Shown one piece after another: positions 16,400-23,830 of a stretch of 34,322 nt of DNA. The position numbers and the translations under genes were made by a program. Source of the stretch: Microthrixaceae bacterium (GTDB taxonomy: Bacteria; Actinomycetota; Acidimicrobiia; Acidimicrobiales; Microtrichaceae); the NCBI GenBank assembly GCA_019694615.1, contig JAIBBP010000104.1, positions 1-34,322 of the forward strand, given 5' to 3'. The notes below the pieces were generated by a model that ran no database searches, was not told the origin of the DNA, and saw nothing but the letters and a program-made list of their open reading frames with translations. How positions within the stretch are numbered: the stretch's first letter is position 1; every line of letters begins with the position of its first letter.

Positions 16400-17577
16400 C
16401 GCGCCCGCAGCTCGCCGTGGTCGATGACGGTGATATCGGTGAGGTCGATCGTGTCGTCGAAGTGGCGCACGCTGAGTGCGGCGAGCGCCTCGTCGGAGAT
16501 GTACATGGCCTCGGGCGGGTTCTCACCGTCGCGACTGCGGACGAACTGCTTGTCGTTGCGGAGGTACGGCCGGTAGAAGTCGAGCGCGTCGTCGAGCATC
16601 GCGTCGAGTTCGCGTAGCTCGGCACGGTCTTCGATCAGGTCGAGGCGAAGGCGATCGATGGAACTCTCGGGTCCGACCCGAGCCCTTTCGAGGGTCACGG
16701 GGAACGGGTTGGTGAGGTGGAAGTAGCGGCCCGCCTCGTCGGGGTCGTCGGCGAGCCCCACCGCCTCCGCGACGAGCAGGTCGATCGGTACGAGGTTGAG
16801 CGAGGACTGAGGCTCCAGGAACAGCTGGACTCGGTTGTTGTCGAGGTAGCCGGCGGTCTCGGCTTCGACGAGCCGGCAGAACTTGGCGAGCCCACGGAGG
16901 AATCCGTAGTAGCCGCTCGACGACGTCGACCGGTACGTCGACATGTTGCCCACCACGATCGACGGTCGCATGATTCGCACCCGATCGAGGTCTCCTGAAC
17001 GCTCGATCACGAGGTCCTCACCCTGCCGCTTGGACACCTCGTACCAGTTGTTCGGTTCGAAGGTCGGGTCGTACGCCTCCTCGTGCACCTCGCCGGTCCG
17101 GACGCCGGCGACGTAGGCGGTGCTGATGTGGTTGACCTCGGCGACGCCGACATCGGCGACCGCGTCGAGCAGGTGCCGGGTACCGTCGACGTTCGTGCCG
17201 AGGATTTCCTCCTTGTGGCGGTCCTCGTAGCGGAGTGATGCGGCCGAGTGCCAGCACTCGTCGACGTGCTCGGATCGGAGCATCGCCCGACCATCATCGG
17301 TCAGGCCGAGACCCTCCGCCATGATGTCGCCGTCGACAGGAACGAGGCGGTCGAGGCGGTCGCGAACCTGATCGAGCACGCCTGCCGCCTCGGCCGCTGC
17401 GGTCACCGCTGATTCGAGGCGCTCGCGCACGTCGCCGTTGGGGCGGACCACGCAGAAGATACGCTCGCGATCCTGTTGCAGCAGCTCGACAGCAAGACTG
17501 CTTCCGATGAAGCCGGTGGCGCCCGTGAGCAGAGCAGTCCGAGGGCTGCGACGGGGCGACGGACCTGGGGAACTCAC
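16396..17577 (-). CDS. Fatty acyl-CoA/thioester reductase-like (NAD_binding_4 family)
   Basis: About 393 residues. The GTG at 17575-17577 is preferred because GAGGTG lies 7 bases upstream; another GTG at 17592 overlaps that site. Extended SDR: TGATGFIGSSLAVELL binds NADPH, then CVVRPNGDVRERLESAV, a catalytic Ser/Thr (HISTAYVAG), and Tyr179/Lys183 in YEVSK. This is the fold of the reductase part of FAR enzymes, carboxylic acid reductases and NRPS thioester reductases, which reduce acyl thioesters to aldehydes or alcohols. Shorter than eukaryotic FARs because the FAR_C domain is missing. The alkyl-DHAP synthase neighbour needs a fatty alcohol, which this enzyme could supply. An epimerase-like role cannot be excluded. 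Confidence 0.85.
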   Translation of the reverse strand: MSSPGPSPRRSPRTALLTGATGFIGSSLAVELLQQDRERIFCVVRPNGDVRERLESAVTAAAEAAGVLDQVRDRLDRLVPVDGDIMAEGLGLTDDGRAMLRSEHVDECWHSAASLRYEDRHKEEILGTNVDGTRHLLDAVADVGVAEVNHISTAYVAGVRTGEVHEEAYDPTFEPNNWYEVSKRQGEDLVIERSGDLDRVRIMRPSIVVGNMSTYRSTSSSGYYGFLRGLAKFCRLVEAETAGYLDNNRVQLFLEPQSSLNLVPIDLLVAEAVGLADDPDEAGRYFHLTNPFPVTLERARVGPESSIDRLRLDLIEDRAELRELDAMLDDALDFYRPYLRNDKQFVRSRDGENPPEAMYISDEALAALSVRHFDDTIDLTDITVIDHGELRAR

Positions 17578-17706
17578 GTGGGAACACCTCACGGGTCGAC
17601 GGAGTCGCCAAAACTAGCCGGGCAGACCCGGCATTCTCGATTCCGACGACGACGGCCGTGGGCCGCTGCTGGCATCGGTCTGCGAGTCGTGCAAGTGTGG
17701 TCGGCC
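17578..17706. promoter_or_regulatory. Divergent promoter region of the ether-lipid locus
   Basis: 129 bp separates the two divergent operons and must hold both promoters. A perfect 6-bp hairpin GCCGGG-CAGA-CCCGGC (17617-17632) lies near the centre and could be a shared operator. No clear -10/-35 pair was recognised. Confidence 0.4.
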
Positions 17707-20121
17707 ATGACAGCGCCTGGCACCCGACGGGCTCCGTTCACCGAACGGACCGTCGCGATCGCGTTCGAGGGCTTCGTCCGGGCATCGTTGCGCACCCACA
17801 TCCGAACAACCGTCATCGGCCGGGAGAACCTCCCCACGAGCGGCGGTTTCGTCATCGTGAGCAACCACTCGTCCCACCTCGACGCCGTGGTCCTCATGCA
17901 CCTGTGCGGAGGACGTTTCGGCCGTTTCCACCTCGCTGCGGCGAGCGACTACTTCTTCGGGATGGGGCCCAGACAGCCGGGCGGACCAAAAGCGTCGAAG
18001 TTCGGGTTGATCCTCCGATCGGCCCTCAACCTCGAGCCGATGCCCCGTCGCCGCGAGGGCGGGGAGACCGCCGATCGCGAGGAGGCGATCCAGCGGGCGT
18101 TCGCCAACCTGCGGGCAACGTGTCGGCGCGGCGACGTCGTCGTCTACTTCCCCGAGGGTTCCCGTTCGCCCGATGGCACCATTCGGCACTTCCGCAGCGG
18201 TATCGACGAGTTGGCCGCCGAGCTGTCCGAACCGGTCATTCCGGTTCACATCGAGGGCGCACACGCGCTGTGGCCAAAGGGCAAACGGTGGACTCGGCGC
18301 GGGGAACTCACCGTCACCATCGGCAAGCCCATGCACTCGTCGGGCGGCCCCGGCGAACGGCCGGTGAACGAGTCGCTCGCCGCACGGCTCGAATCGGAGA
18401 TCCGTCGCCTCGGCGGCCTACCGACCCCCATCAAGGAGGCAACGATGACAACCAATCAGGTGGAGCACATGAAGTGGTGGGGTTGGGGCGACGAGAACGT
18501 TTCGTTCACCCACACCGACAAGCCCGAGCTCGGCCCGTTCATCCGCGAGCAGATCGAGATCGACCTCGACGGCCGGCAGGCGAAGCCGATCGATTTCGAC
18601 GCTCTCGACATCGCCGAACCGATCGTCTCCGACGAGTTCGCGGCCGCCCTCGGCGCGGTGCTGCGAGCCGACCAGATCACGTCCGACCCGATGGAACGCG
18701 TCGTCCACACCTACGGCAAGAGCCTGCGAGATCTGGTGCGCATCCGCCGCGGCGACCTCGGCCGGCTGCCTGACGTCATCGTGTATCCCGAAACCGAGGA
18801 CGAAGTGAGCGGGATCATGACGGCTGCACTCGCCCACAACGCGGTCGTGATCCCCTTCGGCGGCGGAACCAACATCTCTGAGAGTCTCGAGCCACCGCGT
18901 GGCGAGCAGCGCACGGTCCTGTCGGTCGACATGCAGAAAATGGATCGGGTCATCGAGATCGACTCCGTCGCACGGACGGCTCGGGTACAGGCGGGCGTGT
19001 TCGGCCCCCACCTCGAAGAGCAGCTCAACGCGAAGGGCTGGACCCTGGGGCACTTCCCTGACAGCTTCACCTACTCCACGCTTGGCGGCTGGATCGCGAC
19101 CCGTTCGTCTGGCATGCAGTCCGACAAGTACGGCGACATCGCCGACATCACCAAAGGTCTCCGCGCCGTCACGCCCGCAGGAGTGCTCGTCACCAGGTCA
19201 CTCCCCTCCAAGTCGACGGGCCCTGACGTCAATCAGATGATGATCGGCAGCGAGGGGCGCCTCGGCATCATCACCGAGGCAACGGTGCAGGTGCATCGTC
19301 AGCCCGAGGTCCGCAAGATTCTCGGATACCTCTTCCCGAACTGGGAGACGTCGTTGCGATGCATGGCGGAGATCGCCGAGAGCGCCGCGACCCCGTCGGT
19401 CACCCGCGTGTCGGACCCCAACGAGACCAAGTTCTCCTTCGCAACCAAGAAGGCAGGCGGCCTCAAGGGCAAGTTCGAGTCGGTGGCTCTCAAGCAGTTC
19501 CTCACCCGGGTCAAGCACTATGAGCTCGACGACATGTGCCTGAGCTTCATCGGCTACGAGGGCGACGAGCGACACGTGAAGCTCCAACGCAAGCTCGTCG
19601 GCGAGATCGTCTCGAAGCACAACGGCGTCTGCGTCGGATCGAGTCCTGGCGAGATGTACGACCAGAAGAAGTTCGACACGCCCTACATCCGGGACCACCT
19701 GCTGAACTACGGAGGCCTCGCGGACGTGTCGGAGACGTCCGCTCCGTGGAGCCAACTACTGCCGCTGTACGAGGGCGTCAACGCCGCCGCGAAGAAGGCG
19801 TTCGCCGAGATCGGAGTCGCTGGCTGGATCATGTCGCACCTGTCGCACTCGTATCACTCGGGCGCGTGCCTCTACTTCACGTTCGCGTTCCGTGAGGCCG
19901 GAACCTCCGACGCGCTCGAGCAGTACGACGTCGTCAAGAACGCGATCCAACAGGCGTTCATCGACTTCGGCGGCACCTTGTCACACCATCACGGTGTCGG
20001 CCGGGCGCACTCGGCATGGCTCGAACAGGACATCTCGCCGGCCGGCGTCAGCATCGTGCGGGCCCTGTTCGACGGTGTCGACCCCGAGCACCAGCTCAAT
20101 CCCGGCAAGATCGTCGAGTAG
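17707..20121 (+). CDS. Acyltransferase (PlsC-like) fused to alkyl-DHAP synthase (AGPS-like)
   Basis: 804 residues from the ATG at 17707; the frame is open to 17476, but that part overlaps the divergent gene. Residues 1-246 are a glycerolipid acyltransferase: HSSHLD (54-59), FPEGSRS (148-154), VIPVHIEG (177-184). Residues 247-804 match alkyl-dihydroxyacetonephosphate synthase along their length: MKWWGWG at the start, FAD motifs PFGGGTNIS (383-391) and TLGGWIATRSSGM (from 458), the SHSYHSGACLYFTFAF segment and the SHHHGVG box (759-765) that serves catalysis. AGPS replaces the acyl group of acyl-DHAP with a fatty alcohol to make the ether bond. The acyltransferase half would make the acyl-DHAP, the DHAPAT step. 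A strong internal ribosome site allows a separate AGPS product. Confidence 0.92.
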   Translation: MTAPGTRRAPFTERTVAIAFEGFVRASLRTHIRTTVIGRENLPTSGGFVIVSNHSSHLDAVVLMHLCGGRFGRFHLAAASDYFFGMGPRQPGGPKASKFGLILRSALNLEPMPRRREGGETADREEAIQRAFANLRATCRRGDVVVYFPEGSRSPDGTIRHFRSGIDELAAELSEPVIPVHIEGAHALWPKGKRWTRRGELTVTIGKPMHSSGGPGERPVNESLAARLESEIRRLGGLPTPIKEATMTTNQVEHMKWWGWGDENVSFTHTDKPELGPFIREQIEIDLDGRQAKPIDFDALDIAEPIVSDEFAAALGAVLRADQITSDPMERVVHTYGKSLRDLVRIRRGDLGRLPDVIVYPETEDEVSGIMTAALAHNAVVIPFGGGTNISESLEPPRGEQRTVLSVDMQKMDRVIEIDSVARTARVQAGVFGPHLEEQLNAKGWTLGHFPDSFTYSTLGGWIATRSSGMQSDKYGDIADITKGLRAVTPAGVLVTRSLPSKSTGPDVNQMMIGSEGRLGIITEATVQVHRQPEVRKILGYLFPNWETSLRCMAEIAESAATPSVTRVSDPNETKFSFATKKAGGLKGKFESVALKQFLTRVKHYELDDMCLSFIGYEGDERHVKLQRKLVGEIVSKHNGVCVGSSPGEMYDQKKFDTPYIRDHLLNYGGLADVSETSAPWSQLLPLYEGVNAAAKKAFAEIGVAGWIMSHLSHSYHSGACLYFTFAFREAGTSDALEQYDVVKNAIQQAFIDFGGTLSHHHGVGRAHSAWLEQDISPAGVSIVRALFDGVDPEHQLNPGKIVE
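18433..18447 (+). promoter_or_regulatory. Internal ribosome binding site and start of the AGPS half
   Basis: AAGGAGG (18433-18439) lies 5 bases before an in-frame ATG at 18445-18447, exactly where AGPS similarity begins. There is no stop codon between the acyltransferase and this ATG, so a stand-alone 558-residue AGPS may be made in addition to the fusion. The acyltransferase start itself has no comparable ribosome site. Confidence 0.7.
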
Positions 20122-20167
20122 CGCCTATCGTGATAGCGTCAACGCGGTCAAACGAGGGGGGACGTTG

Positions 20168-20791
20168 ATGTCTGCACGACAGTTTCGAGCACGTAAGTCT
20201 GTGGCGCCGCTGGTGTTGAGCGCACTCGCGCTGGTGGGCGCCTCATGCGCAACGGAGCCGGAGGCTCCCTACTACGGCATCCACTTCTACCCACCGGCGT
20301 ACAGCTACGTCGGTCGTCAGCACACGCCGACGGCTACTGCGACGTCGGGCCTTCCTGTGACGCTGACGCTCGACGCGTCGAGCACGGGCTGCACGTTCAG
20401 CGGCGGCGTGTTGAGCTTCGACAGCCTCGGAACCTGTGTGGTCAACGCCAACCAGCCGGGCGACGCTACGCACCCGGCCGCCCCTCAGGTACAGCGGTCG
20501 ATCTCGATCGTTCCGTGCCCGCCGATGCGTGCCGGCCTCTGGACCAGTCCGCTTGGCCCGTACGCCAACGTGAGCGTGAGCGGGTCGACGTTCTACGGCA
20601 CCGCCAACCTCACCGCGCTCGGTTTCGGCGTCCACCCGTTCGCGGGGACGGTCAACTGCGAGGTCGCCAGCATGACCCTCAATGGCAGCCCAATCCTCGG
20701 CTGGTTGTCTCCTGATGGATCCACGTTGTCCAGCCAGTACAGCGGGGTCGACATCGTCCTCAACGCTCCGCCTGAACTGCCGGCGGAGTAG
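20168..20791 (+). CDS. Secreted protein with Ig-like repeat module
   Basis: 207 residues from the ATG at 20168, preceded by GAGGGGGG. The N-terminus (KSVAPLVLSALALVGASC) is a signal peptide with Cys27 in a weak lipobox, so it may be a lipoprotein or simply secreted. The following part (PTATATSGLPVTLTLDASS, then LGTCVVNANQPGDATHPAAPQVQRS) is one copy of an Ig-like repeat that is common in large surface proteins of actinobacteria. The C-terminal half is a small beta-rich region without recognised family. It follows the AGPS fusion by 46 bp on the same strand; a functional link to it is not shown. Confidence 0.8.
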   Translation: MSARQFRARKSVAPLVLSALALVGASCATEPEAPYYGIHFYPPAYSYVGRQHTPTATATSGLPVTLTLDASSTGCTFSGGVLSFDSLGTCVVNANQPGDATHPAAPQVQRSISIVPCPPMRAGLWTSPLGPYANVSVSGSTFYGTANLTALGFGVHPFAGTVNCEVASMTLNGSPILGWLSPDGSTLSSQYSGVDIVLNAPPELPAE

Positions 20792-20799
20792 GGCAACGC

Positions 20800-20872
20800 C
20801 TCACGCCGGTTCTGTGATGCGAGGCCGCCCCTGTAGGGGCGGCCTCGCATCACAGAACGGGTGAGGGCGGAA
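20800..20872. terminator. Very strong hairpin (23-bp perfect stem) at convergent junction
   Basis: Arms 20809-20831 and 20836-20858 are perfectly complementary around the loop TGTA; after a small internal bulge, CTCAC/GTGAG extend the stem further. It lies between two convergent stop codons and should end transcription in both directions. No T-run flanks it. Confidence 0.85.
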
Positions 20873-20882
20873 CGGGTGAGGT

Positions 20883-21677
20883 TCAACGCACTCGCGGTTT
20901 GGCCCGGTTCCCGCTCGAGAACACGGCCTGGCCTTCGGCCAGATTGTCGACAGTCATCGCTGGGGCCAAGAACAGGTTGCCCACGGCCTGGAGCTGTTGC
21001 GGGGTCAGGTCTCGTGCCGCCCAGATCGTACGGAGTGAGGCCTGTACCGCGGCCGGCGGGTTCGCAGCGATCGACTCGGCGAGCGCGACCGCCGTGTCCA
21101 ACAACTGATCGGCGGGCACGACCTCGCTCACGAGGCCCATGCGTTGCGCCGTCTCGGCGGAGATCCGTTCGGCGTTGCCGGTGAGCGTCATCCTCATCAG
21201 CTCCCCGAACGGCATGCGCGCCGACATCAGGATCGGCTCGAACACGGCCGGCATCCCGTAGGTGACGTGAGGGTCGAAGAACGTGGCGTGTTCGGCAGCG
21301 ATGATGATGTCGGACTCGCCGAGCAGGTAGAACGCTCCACCGCAGGCCATGCCGTTGACCGCCGCGATCACCGGCTTCCACAGCTCCTGGCTGCGCGGGC
21401 CGATGAGCTTGCCCGGGTCGTCGTAGGTGAAGGGGTCGAAGAAGAACTGATCCTCCGTCACCGGGATGTCGCTTCGGTCGATGCCGGTGCAGAACGCCTT
21501 GGGCCCCGCGGCAGTCAGCACCACCGCGCGGACTGTGTCGTCGGCCTTGATGGCTTGCCACACCCGACGCAGCTCGTCCTGCATGACCTCGTTGAACGAG
21601 TTGTGGCGATCGGGCCGGTTGAGGGTCACGACGGCGACGAAACCGCGCTGTTCGTACCACAGGGTCTCGAGTTCCAC
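20883..21677 (-). CDS. Crotonase-fold protein (enoyl-CoA hydratase/isomerase family)
   Basis: 264 residues from the GTG at 21675-21677, chosen because GAGGAG lies 8 bases upstream; a longer frame to 21728 starts in poor sequence. The crotonase fold is clear: VAVVTLNRPDRHNSFNEVM, the CoA/oxyanion-hole segment AFCTGIDRSD, and NGMACGGAFYLLGESDIII. The two glutamates that hydrate enoyl-CoA in classical members (Glu144 and Glu164 of the rat enzyme) are replaced by Tyr (about residue 117) and His (about residue 137). It is therefore unlikely to be an ordinary hydratase; isomerase, hydrolase, decarboxylase or lyase roles exist in the superfamily. Confidence 0.9.
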   Translation of the reverse strand: MELETLWYEQRGFVAVVTLNRPDRHNSFNEVMQDELRRVWQAIKADDTVRAVVLTAAGPKAFCTGIDRSDIPVTEDQFFFDPFTYDDPGKLIGPRSQELWKPVIAAVNGMACGGAFYLLGESDIIIAAEHATFFDPHVTYGMPAVFEPILMSARMPFGELMRMTLTGNAERISAETAQRMGLVSEVVPADQLLDTAVALAESIAANPPAAVQASLRTIWAARDLTPQQLQAVGNLFLAPAMTVDNLAEGQAVFSSGNRAKPRVR

Positions 21678-21790
21678 CGGATCAGCTCCTCTGTCGACGA
21701 CGGCCGGACACTGTACCGCCGACCGCAAGAGACCTCGCAGCCCACCCTCCGCATCTAGGTTGGGATCGTGAGGCAGCTCGACACTCCGAA

Positions 21791-22405
21791 ATGCCGATGA
21801 CTGAACGAGACCCGGGTCCCCTCCGAATCGTTCTCACCGGCGGCCCCGGTGGCGGCAAGACCACCGCCGCCGATCTGTTCCGCCGCGAAATCGGCGACGA
21901 CGTGGTCATCGTCCCCGAATCGGCCACCACGCTGTTCGCCGGAGGGTTTCCCCGATCACGCGATCCCGAAGCACAACGCTCCGTTCAACGGGCGATCTTC
22001 GAGGTACAGCGCAGCCTGGAGGACATCCAGGCAGCCGACTTTCCCGACCGGGTACTGCTGTGCGACCGAGGCACAGTCGACGGCGCCGCCTACTGGCCCG
22101 ACGGCAGCGACGAATTCTTCGCTCGAATGGACACAACGTTCGACGCTGAGCTCTCCCGCTACGACGCCGTGCTGTTCTTCGAGACCGCGGCGGTCGGCGA
22201 TGTCCGCATCGAGGGCGGCAACCGCTATCGCGTCGAGTCGAACACCGAGGCCATCGAACTCGATCATCGGCTGCGAGAGCTCTGGATGACACACCCGCGG
22301 TTCTTCCTGATTCCGCACCACCCCTCGTTCATTCGAAAGATCACCACCGGGTTGTCGATTCTCGAAAGCGTCGTCGCCCATCACCGCAGCCGGGAGACCC
22401 CATGA
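21791..22405 (+). CDS. AAA family ATPase/kinase-like (AAA_28)
   Basis: 204 residues (a second ATG two codons in is also possible). Walker A GGPGGGKTT (17-25) near the N-terminus, a VPESATTLF segment, a DRG motif (LLCDRGTVDGAAYWPDG) resembling a lid or substrate region, and a C-terminal NRYRVESNTEAIELDHRLRELW that is typical of this AAA_28 group. These small P-loop proteins have poorly defined functions; some act like nucleotide or nicotinamide-riboside kinases. The stop overlaps the next gene by 4 bp (ATGA), so the two are translationally coupled. Confidence 0.85.
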   Translation: MPMTERDPGPLRIVLTGGPGGGKTTAADLFRREIGDDVVIVPESATTLFAGGFPRSRDPEAQRSVQRAIFEVQRSLEDIQAADFPDRVLLCDRGTVDGAAYWPDGSDEFFARMDTTFDAELSRYDAVLFFETAAVGDVRIEGGNRYRVESNTEAIELDHRLRELWMTHPRFFLIPHHPSFIRKITTGLSILESVVAHHRSRETP

Positions 22406-23820
22406 CCGACCTTCCGATCACGCGACCCGACGTTCCGATCCTCACCTTCTACGGTGCCGCCGGCACCGTGACGGGAAGCCGGTTCCTCATCGACACGCCC
22501 CGGGCGCGGGTCCTCATCGACGCCGGACTGTTCCAGGGCCTGAAGGAGTTGCGGCTCCGCAACTGGGACCGCTTCGGCGTGCCGCCGGAATCGATCGACG
22601 CCGTCGTCATCACCCACGCTCACATCGACCACATCGGATACTTCCCCGTGCTCGCCCGAGACGGCTTTCGCGGGCTCGCCCACACGACCTCCGGAACCCG
22701 GGCACTCGCCGGGATCGTCCTTCCTGACTCCGGCCATCTGCAGGAGGAGGAAGCGGCGTACGCCAACCGGAAGGGGTATTCGAAACACCGCCCGGCACTG
22801 CCGCTCTACACCGAGGACGACGCAGTGCGCTCGCTCCGACGGTTTCGGTCTCATCCCTTCGACGAGGAGGTGGAGGTCGCTCCCGGCGTCTGGGTCACCT
22901 TCCGGCCAGCGGGTCACATCCTCGGTGCCGCCACCGTGACGGTTCGACTCGCCGACTGCGGAGATCGGCGCATTGTCTTCAGCGGTGACCTCGGCCGCCC
23001 TGGCCACCCGATCCTCCGGCCGCCCGCACCGGTCGGCCCTGCTGACGTCGTCGTCATGGAGTCCACCTATGGGAATCGCCTCCATGACGACACCCATGCG
23101 CTCGAACAACTCGGCGCTGCGATCACCCGCACCGCGGCCCGCGGTGGCACGGTGCTCATCCCGGCGTTCGCCGTCGACCGAACGGAGGTCATTCTGTTCC
23201 ACCTCCGCGAGCTCGTCGCCGCAGGGGCCATTCCGGATCTACCGATCTACGTCGACTCCCCGATGGCCCTGTCAGCGCTGGCGGTCTATCGCGACGCCAT
23301 CGAGCGGGGGGACGCGGAGATCGTCGACGGGCTCTCCGACCTCGACGATCCGTTCGATGCCGGGCGCGTCACCGAGGTCCGCGACGTCGAGGAGTCGAAA
23401 GCTCTCGCCGGCTTGCACGGGCCGGCGATCATCGTGTCGGCGTCGGGTATGGCGACGGGAGGCCGGATTGTCCATCACCTTCACCGTCTGCTGCCCGATC
23501 ATCGCAACACGGTCATCCTCGTCGGATTCCAGGCGCCTGGAACCCGAGGCTGCCAACTCGCCGACGGAGCGACGGCAGTGAAGATGCTCGGCGGATACGT
23601 GCCGGTCCGCGCCGAGGTGGTCAACCTCGGCGTGTTCTCGGTCCACGCCGACCAGCAGGAGCTCATCAACTGGCTCGATACCGCCGAGCAGACGCCCGAG
23701 GTCGTGTACCTGGTGCACGGCGAACCGGACTCGTCGAGCGCACTGCACGACGTGATCGAACGGCGCGAGGGGTGGACCGCAGTGGTCGCCCGCGACCGGG
23801 AACGAGTTCGGCTCGACTGA
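22402..23820 (+). CDS. MBL-fold beta-CASP metallo-hydrolase (RNase-like)
   Basis: 472 residues. The metallo-beta-lactamase core has THAHIDHIG (71-79; His72, His74, Asp76, His77), GHILGAATV and the Asp ligand in FSGDLGRPG. A beta-CASP insert follows (VVMESTYGNRLHD, PIYVDSPMALSA) and the RNA-specificity C-terminal motif VFSVHADQQELINWL. This is the architecture of RNase J/CPSF-73-type nucleases, so it probably cleaves RNA using two zinc ions. It lacks the RNase J C-terminal domain and belongs to the shorter YSH1-like bacterial group. Coupled to the upstream AAA ATPase. Confidence 0.93.
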   Translation: MTDLPITRPDVPILTFYGAAGTVTGSRFLIDTPRARVLIDAGLFQGLKELRLRNWDRFGVPPESIDAVVITHAHIDHIGYFPVLARDGFRGLAHTTSGTRALAGIVLPDSGHLQEEEAAYANRKGYSKHRPALPLYTEDDAVRSLRRFRSHPFDEEVEVAPGVWVTFRPAGHILGAATVTVRLADCGDRRIVFSGDLGRPGHPILRPPAPVGPADVVVMESTYGNRLHDDTHALEQLGAAITRTAARGGTVLIPAFAVDRTEVILFHLRELVAAGAIPDLPIYVDSPMALSALAVYRDAIERGDAEIVDGLSDLDDPFDAGRVTEVRDVEESKALAGLHGPAIIVSASGMATGGRIVHHLHRLLPDHRNTVILVGFQAPGTRGCQLADGATAVKMLGGYVPVRAEVVNLGVFSVHADQQELINWLDTAEQTPEVVYLVHGEPDSSSALHDVIERREGWTAVVARDRERVRLD

Positions 23821-23830
23821 GTTCCGGGTG

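Noticed and set aside
17476..17706. N-terminal extension of the acyltransferase-AGPS frame
   Set aside because: It overlaps the start of the divergent acyl reductase, is basic and low-complexity, and acyltransferase similarity begins after the ATG at 17707.
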